Shown here: in pieces, positions 47,601 through 62,623 of the stretch | Layout: every line of letters begins with the position of its first letter | Position numbering within the stretch: position 1 is the stretch's first letter | Assembly (NCBI RefSeq): GCF_910596095.1 | Contig: NC_056540.1 | Coordinates: 23,968,001-24,032,000, forward strand | DNA from: Thunnus maccoyii | Taxonomy: Eukaryota > Chordata > Actinopteri > Scombriformes > Scombridae | Direction of reading: 5' to 3' | Length of the DNA stretch: 64,000 bases | Notes under the pieces: model-generated | What the model was told of the DNA's origin: nothing | Databases searched by the model: none | What the model saw: only the letters and a program-made list of their open reading frames with translations | Made by a program: the position numbers and the translations under genes

Positions 47601-50600
47601 TTGCGACAAGGCTCTTACTTGATCTCTGATCTCAGTCTGGTTCAGAGACAGACATGTCTGACAGATTCGGCAGAACGACTGGACCTCCTTCTTCAGGCGC
47701 TTCAGTTCCACCTGAGACAGAGTGATGGAGGAACAAAGAACAGAGAAGAAGGAGAGAAATCTAGGGCTGTAGTTTCCTGATTGATTAGTTGGTCGATATG
47801 CTCTCGTTCGACCAAACTGTCATTGGTCCAATAATTGCTGTGTTACTTTCATAAGGAGAAAAGTGCTACACAATAGCCCTCCAGGATTCCAGAAACGGGA
47901 GTCAACCTCTGCGTCGTTACCTAGGAAACTATTAGTAGAGTAACTCTTTTTAGGAATAGGGCATTGTGTAATATGTTTGTGTAGCGAGTGGGAAAGAGCG
48001 AGCAGCAGGAAAGTGACGGTGGATGCGAGCGGAGCAGAGGAAAAAGTTAGCAGTAAGTTGTCAGTCTGGCAGTAAACGTACAGTACAGAATACAGTGTAA
48101 CAGTTAATAAATGCTAAAAGTGCTGGAAAAGTGAAGGAGGTTAGCTCCAAAGTTAGCAACAATGGGGTAGCCTAACCTAAAGACACAAAACAGAGAAATA
48201 GAGAACGGAGAAATGTGTGGCTGCTGAGTTCACTGTGCACTCTGTCCTGTTACATCCAACAACCCGCCCCCTAATCCATTAGTTGAAGATTATGTACGAT
48301 TTCAGTCGACCAAGATTTTCTTTGGTTGACTACAGCCCTAGATAAATCTTATTTATGTGTATATATGTGAGTGTAGGACAGAAACGAGGTACTCGTATCC
48401 CCTGGACTATCAATTTAAATTCACCTCTTTCTAACCACCTACAAAAGCAAGTATCATACAGCTACAACTAACGATTATTTTCATGATCAATTGATGTGTT
48501 GATTATCCTCTCGAGTAAGTGATTAGTTGTTTGGTCCATAAATTGCCAGAAAATGGTGAAAAATGTCAATCATTGTTTCCCGAAGCCTAAGATGAAGTCT
48601 TAGACAGCCCACAACCCAAAAATATGATGTTCTGTCATTGAAGATGAAAATATATATATAAAATATTCACATTTAAGAGGCTGTATTCACAGAATTTGGA
48701 CATTATTTTCTTTAAAAAATGACATAAAACAATTAATCAATCATCAAAATAGTTGGCAATTAATTTAATAGTTGGTAATTAATCAATTATTCGACTAATC
48801 ATTGCAGCTCTAAAGCATAATGAAATACAACTTTCACCACAGTTGAAGTGATATATTTGTTCATTCAACATGTGGGTCAAAGTATGGAGTTAGTGTAAGT
48901 TAGCAGTAAGTTAGGCCTCCCAGTATTGATGATGGATATTTCTGATATTTCCCATTAAATGACTCTTCCTGCAAACTACACATGCAATCCTGTTGCTAAA
49001 GTTGTTAGAAGCAAAGATAAAATGATCTGCCACAGATAAAACTCAACAGCATGTTTCCTTGTTGTCTTCAACTACATGTGGGTGTTTCTATAAGTGTGTG
49101 TTTGGCAGGAAGAGAAAGTCGTCAACTTGAGTGATGAAAACAGAAAAGGGACGGAAATAACTAAACGTGAGGGAGGTATGTGTATGTGATTTCTCTGGAA
49201 CGCTGTTTAGATAAAAACACAAATGGTGACATGACTAATAACGACGTGTTCGGTGTGTGAAACTGAGAGTGAGAGAAACACAGCAGAAATGTCGAAAATG
49301 AGCACTGGGAGTTAAAGAGTGAAGAAAGAATGAAACAGAACAAACAGTAAAGTGAAACGGTAAGAAAAAGTGTGAACCAGTGGGAGATAAATGTCTGTGT
49401 ATCACCGGGGGACTCGGACGCTTACTAACAGATTGTTGTGTTAATTGCCTGCTGTCTGTGCAGCTGGTGAAGTGGTGAACAACTCAGATGAGTAGAGCTT
49501 CACAAACAAACAGGAAGGCCACCAACATGGCCGCCACGGGGTTAGCTGTGACGGCGACAGTTAATCATCAAAGTTTGGTTCGTCTCATGCAGGTAGACTG
49601 AAACTCTCTGCAGGACGTGCACAAAAGACTTAGAGAAGGTGAAACTATTTATAAACATTGAATGAATAACAAGTGTCGTCCAAGATTACAAAAAGTTGTT
49701 TTCAGATGTCACCTGATCACCTCGTTTGGCGCAGAGTTGACCACGTTCACTTTGGCCCACATCAGGTGGAAGGCTGCACACCTCAGAGCCGACACCATGA
49801 GCTGGAATTACACAAAGGGAAGAAAAAAATTAGCCTCCATTTGATTTTGGTGCAAAATGTACATGACAATTAACTTTTCCGAGCAGATTCTTACCTACGT
49901 AAAAGCGTTACAAACTAGAGATACACCGACTGATCGGCCGTCGATAAAAACCGTCTGGTTTTCAGCTGATCGGCCCCAATCAGTCTCATATATCCGATTT
50001 TTAGCCGCACTATGGTTCACGTCGCACACAGTTGCTGCGGCACAGACAACACACACACAACATGCACATGTGTGTGGCAGCTGTCGCACAGACAGTACAG
50101 CCACTCAAACACAACATGTGGTTGGTGTGGAAGTTCTTCAGTGTGAATGAAGACACAAAGCTCGCAATCTGTATTACCTCTACGTCCAAAATAAGCCGTG
50201 GAGGAACAACCTTAGAGACATTTGGACCAACTAACTTAATCAGAAACTTAAAAAACCATCACCCTGGTGAACAGTTATTTAAATAGTTAATGAACATACA
50301 ATTGAATTTCAATATTCCATTAAAGAAAAGTTACAAAAATGTTTGTGTATGTTGTCAATTATAGTTCTTAAAAAGAAAGGAAATATATAAAGAAAGAAAG
50401 AAATGTTTTCTTTCTTATTAAATTCTTTTGAAAAAAGAAAATTGGAATCGACGGGTCAGACATTTAAAAAAATCAGAAATTCGAATTGTCAAAGAAAATT
50501 GCAATCAGTGCGTCTCTATTACAAATGTCTAGACGTGAACGCCCTCATTAAGAAAAGAGTAAATTTCTGAATGTGGTTGAGCTAGTTCACCTTATTTAAC

Positions 50601-53600
50601 CCAAACTCAAATTTTTCGTCCAAATTCAGATGTGACTTGAATGTGTAAAAAGTCAACAAACAAAGACGCCATGAAAACATGCCTCCTTTGAAAGGCAATT
50701 AATAAAATTTACATGACGACAGAAAACTGTTTCTAAACTGAGTCCGGCCCACAGCTGCTAATGTTTATTGCTCTGCTGTTTTTCCTACTAAAAAAACTAA
50801 AAATAAAATGGAAAGATGTATTTTAGCACCACATCTCATCTTATATCATTCACAAAACACAGAGCACTCAGACGTTTGAACCATCATATGTTAAGGCCGC
50901 TCTTACTACTACACAACTCTGCACTCAAATATCAAACTGTGCGCATTTATCACAAACCTCCTTGTCGAGGTCTCTGGACTCCATCTTGTTCTTCAGGAGC
51001 TCGAGACAAGAGTCAAACAGCTTCCAGCCTGTTGGGTCTTTGGCACTGAAAACAAACAAACAAACAAACACACAGAGTTCAGTGTAAAGAACAGTCTGTA
51101 CTACTGACGTGTATTATGACAAACACACACACACCTGCTCAATGCTGCAATCCTTTTCAAGGCAGTGGCTGCACTGTATGTGTCATCATCATCTGCAGTA
51201 CCCTGGGTACACAAAAACACACACACACACTCTTGAGAACAGAAGCTACACAATCTGGGTGTTTTTTTTTTTTGTTTCACACCAGAAACAACATGTTAAC
51301 TAAAATCAACTCATTAATTAAAAACACATATTTCCATTAAACACATTGGCAGTTGAGATTTATCACTCTTTCTCAAGTCTTTGAGCAGTTTTTTTAACAT
51401 TTGTTTTTCTTGTTTTTGTGTTCTGGAGCACAATCCTGAGTTTTCATAGCTTTATTATATACACAATAGGTGTGAATGTCCTCGTGTAAAAGATTTAGTT
51501 TAACTGCTTTATGCTTTCAAAGACAACTGAAACCAAAAATAGGACAATTAGTTCTGTGTTACAATATACTATTTTTACTGAAAGACATTTAAAATTAATT
51601 GTTTATATAACTAATGTTCGATAGATGCATGAATTGTTATTTCACTGTACGAGCACATATGCAGTCATTATACAGAGAGCCATATTTGACCGTGTGCAAG
51701 CTTCACCGCCATGCTCACCCACCTGCAGCAGGTCACTTAAGTAGGTGCTGAAGCACTCGGTCAGGCTGTCCAACAGCTGGCTGAATGCCAGATGTGCGCG
51801 GGAGGAGAAGGTGTAGAAGTCAGAGCAAAGGGTGCTGGCCAGGTGGGCGCAAGCCTCCAAGACAGTGGCCTCTGTGTGCTTCTCCACAATCCCACATATC
51901 TGAGACAGCAGCAGGTCCAGATGCTGGTGGGGACAGGAGAGAGAGAGGAGGGTGAAGGAGGAACATTTTCTCATTTTGTTGAGTGTATTTTTCCTTAAAG
52001 GGGAAGTGCACTGATTTTACAGGTCTTAAAGAAAACAACGGCATGTGTGAAAAAGTTGTATAAAGCTTTGGTGTGAAGTTAAACAAGACGTAACTTGCAC
52101 CAGACCTTGAAGCCTGCTCCTCATCGCTGCTTGACGCCAGTGGCTCAAGGCTATGTTAGCAGCTACTGGTGTAACACACCTGAATCTTGGATTGAACTGT
52201 TAGCGGTTGTGCAGCCTTGAGGGTAACGTAGGCGCCAGCTTTTAACAAGGAAGACGAATGCTTGGATTAAAAAGGACAATAACTATGTGTGCTGCATCGA
52301 TTTGTCCCATCATGAGTCCAACAATGTAAGAGCAATGCTTATTATTCAGTTTAAAAAAAACATTTATCATCTGTTGTCTTGTTGTATTATACATTACTGG
52401 GTCATCATACAAGATTAACTGTGAAGCCCTAAACAGGACAGAAACCATTCAAAATGTCTCTCTGAGCATCAGCAGCCCAGAGTCCTTTCTATTCCTCTCT
52501 TTTAATTTCTCTCGTTTCTTTGCCCAACATATTAGGCCTCCATCCCAGAAACACATTTACAACTTTAGAGTGAGAGCTCATTAAAGTAGGTGTAATGATT
52601 CAGAGGGGCTGTGATGTCATTTCTGAAGAGATTTTAATGTTTTATTCAGTGTTTATTCAGTCCTCCACATTTCTAGCCCTCCTACCTTCTCCAGCCACTG
52701 AGCGCTGTTGTACATCTCCAGGTCAAAGTAGAGCGGAGCTTTGAGAAGGAGGGTCACCATCTTTGCATCTGCTGAATACTGCAGGTCAATGAGGGGAAGA
52801 CGAGGAAAACAGATTTTTTTTTCCTCTCCAAATCTTAGTGCAATATGAGGTAACAAAAAAGGAAATGTGTTCAGCGTATACTTGTATATCTATGACTTTT
52901 AAATTTCTGCGTCAATGTTCTGACATCTGCCAGTTAAATTATGATTCTCACTAGTGGTCACGATACTCAAGCTGACCACAGGACAGATCATGATACACAT
53001 GACAGTAATACAGTATGATTCAAATGTATTCAAATCAAGTGTGGCAATGAATGAGGCGATGCTGCTGTTGCTTCACTGATGTCTTCCACCACATAATCAA
53101 TGGGAGATCCTTCAAATAAATGTTTAGCAGTTTTAACACACGGTATTAGATATAACATTATGAAACAACCTTGGCCAGTAGTTGTGGCAGTAAGGGGATG
53201 AAATGGGTAGTGATACGTCTCCGGTCTTGCTCCTGGATCTTCTTATCCTTCATACTCAGGATCTAATTTCACAGGAACAGTCACAGGCCAACAGTTCAAA
53301 CATGTACTCATGCAAGCGTACAGTGTACAGACAAATACATTAAAACTACTGCTCAAGAAAATATTCAAATACTTTCAATGTTGAAATGCTACAATATGCA
53401 ACTTTTTGTCTAAACACAAATCTTTGCATGAAGTGGGATGCAGCCTAGGACTCAGAAAACAGATGTATGGAGACTCTGGATGGATATACTGATATTCAAA
53501 CCCATTAATATATCCATCCAGAGTTTTACAACGTAATTTAATATATTCAATTCAGTGCTGCTGTACCTTGAAAACCTAAAGCTAAGAGTTTCTATGATGC

Positions 53601-54897
53601 ATGAATTTCAAAGGAAAAACAAAAAATGACATTTCTTTCGCCCCCGCAAGCTTTCACTGCTCCATAAATTTGTGTCACCACCTTCTTTCCCTGAGTTCTC
53701 CCAACAGGTGGAGTTGCCTGTGCTGCCTGTCTGACGGCACACATCATCAACTCTATGAGAGCGCCCTCCTCCTCATACATCAAACCTGACAACAAAGAGG
53801 TACAGACAGGTGCAAAACAAAAAAGGAAAAGAGTGGGTGATGGCTTAGACGGATACGACAAGTGGCACATGTTGACAGAAACAGAAAAAAGAAGCATATT
53901 TAGCTGACCTGATGAAACATGAGAATGATCTAAATTATATGATGACATATCAGCTTTAAGCCGAGCTCTCAGCTCTGAATTGGGGCTCAACTCAGCCGTG
54001 AGTGCAGTTTTGACTGCTTGACGTGTAATAACAGTCTCTTCTTGTTCCTCACCGGCTTCCTGTAGCAACAACGCCGTCATAGTCTCCCAGTCTCTCAGCT
54101 CCGAGCCTGCCACACCCCACAGACTGTCCACCAGGTACGCGCCGTGCTCATGGAACTGTCAAACGAGTAAATGAGGCGTTTTAGGCTACCTACAGGAGAT
54201 CCACAGCTGTCAAGCATTACTAACCTTACTTCTCTACAATGACAAAAATAGGAAAATAAATGTTCAATTGCTTTTCTGCATAGATCATTAAGAAAGTATT
54301 TATAGTTATACAAGAGTATACAAGATTTTACAGTACAGTAGTTTATTCATCAGACAGAAAAATCACTTTTACTTGTTTTTATGGGCAGATGTTTGATTAT
54401 AAAAATATAATTTCCACTTAAATCCTGCAGCTTGTGAAGCATTTCATGAGGAATTCAGAATGAAACATGACTTGAACATGTCATATTGTTATGGGTAGTA
54501 TACATTTCATCATGAAAATGTAAAATGGCAAATTATCAAACTCCTGCTATGGATGCAAACTTGGAACCAAATATTTCTGTCAGTCAATGCTTCAGATCAC
54601 ATTGCCAGTGAAGATGTGCGAAGACATAACCTGAAAACTTTTTAAATTTTGACATTATTAAATTCCAGTATGAAATTCAAAATAAACAAAAATCATACAT
54701 TCATAAAATTTTCCATGATATTTGTCAATATGTTCTAATTTTAAGGGAGAGCGACAGATTGACTCGTACAGACAGAGAGGGAAAGAAAAGGAAGACTACC
54801 TCGCTCTGGATGTAGAAGGAGATGAGGATTTGAAAAAAGGACCCATTGTCACTTTTATCGTTCTCCTGGTTGTCACTGGTGATCACAGTTTTCAGCC

Positions 54898-54957
<60 letters not shown>

Positions 54958-55103
54958 GAAATCACTTTATATTAACCAAAAATAAAGAAATGAGTAATTA
55001 GATATAATGGGATGACAGGGTCAGTTGAATACTGGTGACACATGGAGGCTGCGACCTAAACTCTTGAAAGTAATAATAAAAATTATATATGATATGACAT
55101 ATG

Positions 55104-55178
<75 letters not shown>

Positions 55179-57881
55179 CATACACATATATATATATATA
55201 TATGACAATAAACTGCATGTAAATGTGAGAAAGTATTACTTGTGTCAGCCATGCTTGCTTTCATGTGCATTATGATGTTCTGCATTATAAAAACTAAACC
55301 AGATATTTTCCTTACAATCATGAAATGGTTTTAAAGCTTTTTTTCATAAGAATGTGCTACTCAAGCCTTGATGTGATGATTTCATCTACAGGGCCTCACT
55401 CCGGCCTGCAGGGCCTGACTCTGGTCTGCAAGGTCTCATACAAGAGATGTTGTAGGTTCAGAGCGCCAGGCTGGGAGATATGGCGGTAACCTTGGACGGG
55501 TAACAACAGCTGCCCACATTGTTTTCCAATTAGAGTTCATTCTTACACCAAGTGTCCTTGTTTCTCCTCTCCCTGGTGGCGTGACCTGAGCAACTCTATT
55601 AGAAGTGATTGTTTTCCTGTTTGTGCTAAGTTTTTGGTATGACTGTATCCATGTGTACACTGTGCCAAAGGCTTCTCCGACATCAGATGTTTGTTCTCAA
55701 TAAACTTCATATATTCAAGTAAGTATCAACTGGAGCCTGCGGAGTCTCTTCAACAATTATTCAACAAGTACAATATTTTCCCTATCAATACAGAACGAGA
55801 AATATAAAAAGTATCTCCCTCACAACTTGTGTGACAACTGTTACAACTCTGCCTGTTAGTGTGACTGTGTGTGTGTGTAGAAATGAAGGATGAAAGTGTA
55901 CTTGTTGTAGAGGAAAACACCGGCTGCGGACGCCAGGCCTCGGTGTGAAGCGTAAACCAGAGGATAGATGTGACCGCATTCCTCCTCTCTCAGGCCTTCC
56001 TCTGTCCTTCTGCATGTGTGCACACATACAAACAGATATTACAGGAGATATTATGACATTATTTAATTTACTCCCGTCAAGTAATTTGTATTTATATTTG
56101 AAAGGATTTAAAGGTGTAGTGTGTAGAATTTAGTAGCATCTAGCAGAGCTGACTTGGCAGAAATGTAATATAATATTAGTATGTTTTAACTAATGTATAA
56201 CCTGAAAATAAGAATCATTGTGTTTTTGTTACCTTAGAATGAGCCCTTTATATCTAGATAGGGAGCAGGTCCTCTTCCACAGAGGCCTCCGTATTGCGCC
56301 GCCATGTTTCTACAGTAGCCCAGAATGGACAAACCAAACTCTGGCTCTAGAGAGGGCCTTTCGCATTTTTTGACAAGTTTCGTAGCCACTGTAGGTTCTC
56401 CTACATGCTTGGAAGGGGAGGGGTATTCAGTTTGTTGCAATCTGCAACCTCACCACTAGATGCCACTAAATCCTACACACTGGTCCTTTAAAAACAGCTC
56501 TTATCATTGACTGGTGCTGGAGCAGACTTGGATGCAGTATTATGTAGGATTTTTGAGACTGTATGCAAACCTTTTTCAAACAGTTGATATAATTAAATGT
56601 ACATTTCATAATTATCTGTGGCTTGAGTCAGTGGTGTGAGATGTTGCACAACGTGAGAACTCATGACTCACACTGTGAATCATCAGCAACGATGACAAAG
56701 AGTGTCATCACAGTTATGAGTAACCAATACACTTAATCATTGAGAAGCTTAATTTCATTTTGGACAACCAATATATGCAGTATTTGGTTATGTTTATCCT
56801 CTATATGTAGGTAAAAAAAATAGTGTGGCTGAGTGTGCACTACTTTTTTAGATGAGAAATGTTTAGTCAGGGGTCTTGAAGAGTTTCTCATTAAAGGATA
56901 GTTTCACAATTTTTCAAGTCAGTCTTAAAACAATAGTCAGGTGCAAATATCAACATATGTGTAACATATGTAAGTGATGGGGACAAAATCCACAGTCCTC
57001 AAGATAATATGAGGCTTCAGTCATCTGAGTTAATCAAATAAAGTGGATATCTTCTACAGTCACAGTCTTTTTAATAAAAAGTCTCTGTGTCTTGAGGAAA
57101 CAATGTTTTCCTTTTGAGCTGCAGTGGAAGGATTATAACAAGAAGCAGGAATTTGGCACTAAAAAGGCTGTAACTTTGAAAGATATTGACTTGATTTGAC
57201 TATTCGGATGACTGATGCATCATATTAGTTTCAAATAAATAATGATGATAATTATGAAGGGATCTCTTAATGGTCATTATGAACAGGAGGAATGATTACA
57301 ACAACACAAACATTGTGTCAATGTTCATTTAGACACCTGACTATTGTTTTAGGACAGACTTGAAAAACAGGGAAACCTATCATATCAGGGATTTGACCCC
57401 CACTAATCTCTAAACTGACACTGACCATGTGAAGCAATGAAGTGAAATGACCAAAGACTTGCTCTGAATATATGACAGCATTATTACTAATGCTCATTAC
57501 TAATGCTAATACTCTAGACTGCATTTGAACAGAATGTTTCTGGAACTAACGCTCAAAATTATCAGTAAAAAACAAGGAAAAGAAATTTGTCTGAGTTTGT
57601 ATCAGAACAATGTAAAATATTAGTCTGTTTGAATGTCCTAAAATTAAATTCCTGTACTGAATGTTGCAGATGGTGCCACCGAGAAACCACCAGAGACAGA
57701 GAAACCCCTCACTGTTGGATCAGCAGCAACAGATTGACCACTTCCACTGCCACGTCTGGGTCCTTGTCCAGCACCATGCTGAGCATCCTTTCCTAAACAC
57801 ACACACATACACACACACATTCAGATATGTAATAGCACAAACACAGACATGCACAATCATGCATGCAGACAAACAGGAACA

Positions 57882-57929
<48 letters not shown>

Positions 57930-60900
57930 CCACTGATTAGGAGCTAAGCTGTGGCATAAAAACCATTTATCTGCTGCAACACATGTGGCTTAGGAGGGTT
58001 TTTATGTGTTTGAGAAGAGCTTATTAAACGCCAGTAATTGGCAGCAATTAACGCACCCAGACACACATCCAGACAAAGGAAGAGACCATAACAACAAACA
58101 TGAATGGTAAAAAAAAAAACATCCAAAAAAGGCACAGAAATAAGGGGAGGGGTCACAAAAATACAGGCAAAAAGAAACAACAACACAATACACTGAAACA
58201 ATAGATTAAAGAGAGATGCTGAGACAGGCAGACAGGCCGAAAGAAAGACAGATGGGGGGGAAAGGGAGGGAGAAAAGAGGCATTAAATGAGGTTTGATTC
58301 CAGTCCAGAGGGATGCCTCACTTTAAATCTGCTGGTGAAAAGCTCCAGGCGGCCAATGAATTCCTTCTCCTGGAACAGACCCTGCAGGGCGCGCACACAC
58401 TGCAGACGCACTGGACTTTGCTGAGGGAAAGAAGACAGAGAACAGTAAAGCACACTTGATAACCTGCATGCAGACTACTGCCCAGGTCTGTTCATAGTGG
58501 ACATTTCTTTGTGGGAGAGTGTGTGTATGTGATCCTACATCTATTTCCAGATATTCTACAATTGTGTCTCCTGTGAGAGTCGCAGCTTATGAAGCATGAA
58601 TATTAAATAAAAAGCTGCTAAATTTGGATTACCCAATTCACATTACACTGCATTCCTCATCATTGCTAACTCCACTGTTGGCTTGTAGAGGATTGCAGAC
58701 ATATGTGCTACTTCTGTGACACCTGCTGTCATCAACTGCAGGTGGTAACACAGATAAAGGAATGACATCATAGTGACATGTTTTTAGTGCGTAGTCTGTT
58801 GTCTAATCCTGTGTGTGCTCCACCTTATCATGCAGGGTCCACCCCAGGTATTTAAGACATCCGTCACTGAGGAAGTCTTCAGGGTCCATTTTCACCCACA
58901 TGCCCATCTCCTCAATACATGCCGCCCGGATCTCAGGCAGCTGGTCACGGTAACGGTGCACAAACACACCACGGAAGGTGGCATTCATCATGGAGGACAG
59001 CTCTTCTCTGTTTTCCTGCAGCTACAGCACAAACGCAAAAACACATGCACACAAACGAAGACTGTAAACAAATCAGTAACATAGTCACCCGGGACTCTCG
59101 TCCATGTGTTCAACCAACTGTACGTACAGTCTGTGGTTCACCTGGCAAACCAGTCCTCACAGCTAAAAATTCTCTCATGTCCAACTTTTCTCAGGTTTTT
59201 ATAGTGACCGAGGATTGAATTTTACCATTTCTGTATCAGTCATTCTAGTGATCCATATCTATCACTAAGGGTAGGGAAGCAGGAGAGATTATATGATGTT
59301 TGATGATAGAAATATTATCATAGACACAAAATACTTTGTTTTGCTCCTAGTGTTACTTTACCAGTTGTAATATTGATCTAGACACTTAAAGACACCTTAT
59401 ATCAAGGTCAACGGGTAGTACATGCTCTCTCTCTATCTCTCAGAACTTCCATATGTTATAATGCATGAGAACAGCATAGGAAATTAGAAAGAGCACATTA
59501 TACATACAAGGCTGAACCTTCTCAACTGTCACCCAAGCTGGCAAGCAGGGTGAGAGAGCTGACTTTCCATTTTCCTGGAAATATGTCTGAAAAAGTGAAG
59601 TCGTCTTATATTCGGGGTTTAGACTATTACATGTTCACAACATCAGATATTCTTTTTGAATGGATGAAGTACCGGTGTAAAACTGACTCCTACATGGAGT
59701 GTTGCATTATGGGTTGTTTGTAGCCTTGATGTTGCTAAGCTAGCAAGTGTCTTAGAGTCAGTTAGCCCTGAATTTGTTTGGTAAGTCCAGTTTAAACCTG
59801 CAGGAGTTTCTGAAGGCTTGTGTGACATGTTTTTCTGCCACGGAGGAAATAAATTCATGACGAGTGAAAATGAGTCCAAAGCGTCTTCTGATGTCTCTAC
59901 TGTAGAAACGGATACGTCAAGCTGCCAAATACCACTGTCACAGATGATAAGGAGCACAAAAAGACAAACAGGTAGTCTTTCAAATGCTAACTGCTGGAGA
60001 AAATAATTCATAACCGCTTCCAAGAGCCTGGCAGGAGAGTGTGAGTATATAACTATACTATGATGTAAGTTATATTCAAAAAGTATTTTTCCAAAAAGAG
60101 GTGTTGGAAAACGGAGGTCATCTTATATTTGGGCCAATATGGTACTTTGAAAAATCTATTTAGTTGTTTAAAAAACGATTATTTCAGTCCCATCAGCCAA
60201 TAAACAACCTGTGTCCAACACACATGAACTTGGGAAAATGTTGGTCTTAAATGTGTGTGCTTGAGTTTTATTGCTTTGATCCCTTAGAAGATATTGCATC
60301 ATCCTTTGTACCATTCCCCATGAAAACAGAAAGAAATCAGCACCTTTAACACCCTGAACTACATGTGTATGAGTAAGTGTTGTGTGTACGTCACCTCACT
60401 GATGGTGGCCTGCAGCTCCTCCAGCCTGTCAGAGGCTCTGTCATGTTTCCCCTTGCTGTTCTCCATGTTGTGTCGCCGCTGGGTGGTCTGCAGCTGAACA
60501 GAGACTATCACAGCTACTTCCACCAGCCCAGTCATCAGCTTCATGGCTTTAAAGAGAAATACATTGCACACTGACAAGGCTGGACAGCACAGACAGAGCT
60601 ACCTGTAAGCAGAGGAAGAAGCCACCCACAGTGTGCTTCTTCAAAATGCCATTGTTTACTAATAACATTTCAGCTATGCAGCACAGATTTATTACTTCAT
60701 CCTCCTGACTAAAGCCTTACATCCCTTTTTAGAGAGAAATTCTTTGCCAGTACTGTACTTATCAGCCTAATGGCATAATGGATAGGCTGTGTAGTTTGGT
60801 TGAAAAGAGGGAAGAAGTCACATGAATGAGCAGAGGATACAAAAGAAACTACAAAGGCAAGCTGGATAAGAGTGCACTCTGAAAGACAAAGGAACTCCTC

Positions 60901-62591
60901 TAGCAACTAAAACAGATGTCAGCTGAATGGAGCAGTTTCTTCTGCCTCCCAGAGAAGCAGGAGCAAAACCTGTGGTACCACAGATGTGGAGTGCAGGTTT
61001 TCTTCCCTACCAACAACTGCGGCAAGTGATTACAATAATTAGCATACAAGAATGACAACTAATCAAAAATATTGTCCTTTGTGAAATCAGTTTTCAGTAA
61101 AGATGTGAAGATTGTACCGATATGCTTACCAAGCAGAGTGCTGGTGTGTCTGAAGGCTCTGACTTGGGAGTCAGACAGCCCAGTGAGCAGAGCCAGCAGG
61201 GAGGGGAAGAGGTACTCATCGTAAATTAGACTGTTCTGACAGGAGCGCACCAGAACCCGAGCAAACTCACACAGGCCGGCTTTGAAACGCTTCAGTTGGG
61301 GGCCTGGAGTGCACAGAGGGTAGTTCACCGAATCCTGGAGGAAGAAAGGAAACAAAAGAAATGGAGGAAATATCCCACACCACACTTTGTACAGTTAATT
61401 GAAGCAGAAATCTGTGACTTGCTCTGCTAATCACGAGCACATCATCGCCAAACCCGTGATTAAGCCATTAATGTGTCCATTTATCAGCATTAGTGTAATT
61501 AGTGTGTTCCATCAAGCCGTACTCCAGGGATATGGAGGTCACTCCACTTTTTCAACTAATTCCAGCAGGATTATTGTTAGTGAGTGAGGGGACGACTAAG
61601 ACTGTGAACTAAATTCAAACCTGCAGATCTGTAAAAACAATCTCTCTGTATTTTAATGCACTGGGTGATGGCAGATGAAAATAATATCCAACAAAAACAC
61701 AATTTACTCCTATTTGAGAAGCATTTTTTCCCTAAATACTGCTCTGCCTGGCTGTTTTAGGAAATTATTTTGCTTTTTAAAAAATGGAACTATGTATTCA
61801 TGACTCATTTTTGATCTTTTATGTCTACAGTAGGAACCAATGGATCTGGAGCTGAGTGCCTTAGACTCAGATAGGAAAGTAAAAAAGTATTGGTCTTTTC
61901 ATAGGATTTGTTGACAATTACCAAAATACAGAACATCCTTTAAACAAATCTGAACTACTGTTTTCCTTGAGCCTTTCTCACCTCATTGAACTCTTTGGTT
62001 AGTGTGCTGATGATTTCGGCATTCTCCATGCTGTCAAGCATCTCTCTGCTAACCACTCCTGGAAAAAAAAAAAAGACATAACGTTCCACATTAGAAATTG
62101 AAGTGAAATAAACACCTGAAAATAGATAACACACAATACTTCTGTTTCTTCTTCTTGACCCAAAAATTAAATTACATGCTTTGCTTTCTTTTCATTTTCA
62201 TTCAACACTCACAACATATTGATATGTTGTTGTCCTTCGACAGAGGATTAACACAGCCTCTGTATATTGCATTGTTAGCATACTGGGAGATCAATAGTTG
62301 ACTGCTGATCATTGCCTGTGCTGAAATTGGAAAGATAATCTGTTGAACTCTGACCCACAGCCCCCACTTCCACCTCTTGGCCTCCCTCCTGACCTCTGAC
62401 CTTTGCATCCGCAGGACTGAACAATGAAGTTGATGAGCACCAGCAGCCCCGCCTCGCGGCTTCGTTTGTAGCTGTCCAGCCACTCGTCAACCACCGTCTT
62501 AAGAATGACAGGGACACAGCAGCCAATGAGAGAGCTGCACTCAGATCAAAAGGCTGGAACATATAGTAACAATATTACACATACACACATG

Positions 62592-62623
<32 letters not shown>

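Noticed and set aside
49711-49721. Alternative donor ATCAG|GTGACA for the STAG3 exon at 49721-49801
   Set aside because: It would leave phase 2 while the next exon starts in phase 0; the GAG|GTGATC donor keeps the frame.
54725-54985. Open frames encoding poly-His-Thr or poly-Cys-Val over the CA repeat
   Set aside because: Dinucleotide repeat translation; the real coding content is the short STAG3 exon 54800-54896 on the minus strand.
55021-55321. Ile-Tyr repeat open frames over the TA repeat
   Set aside because: Microsatellite translation with no coding evidence.
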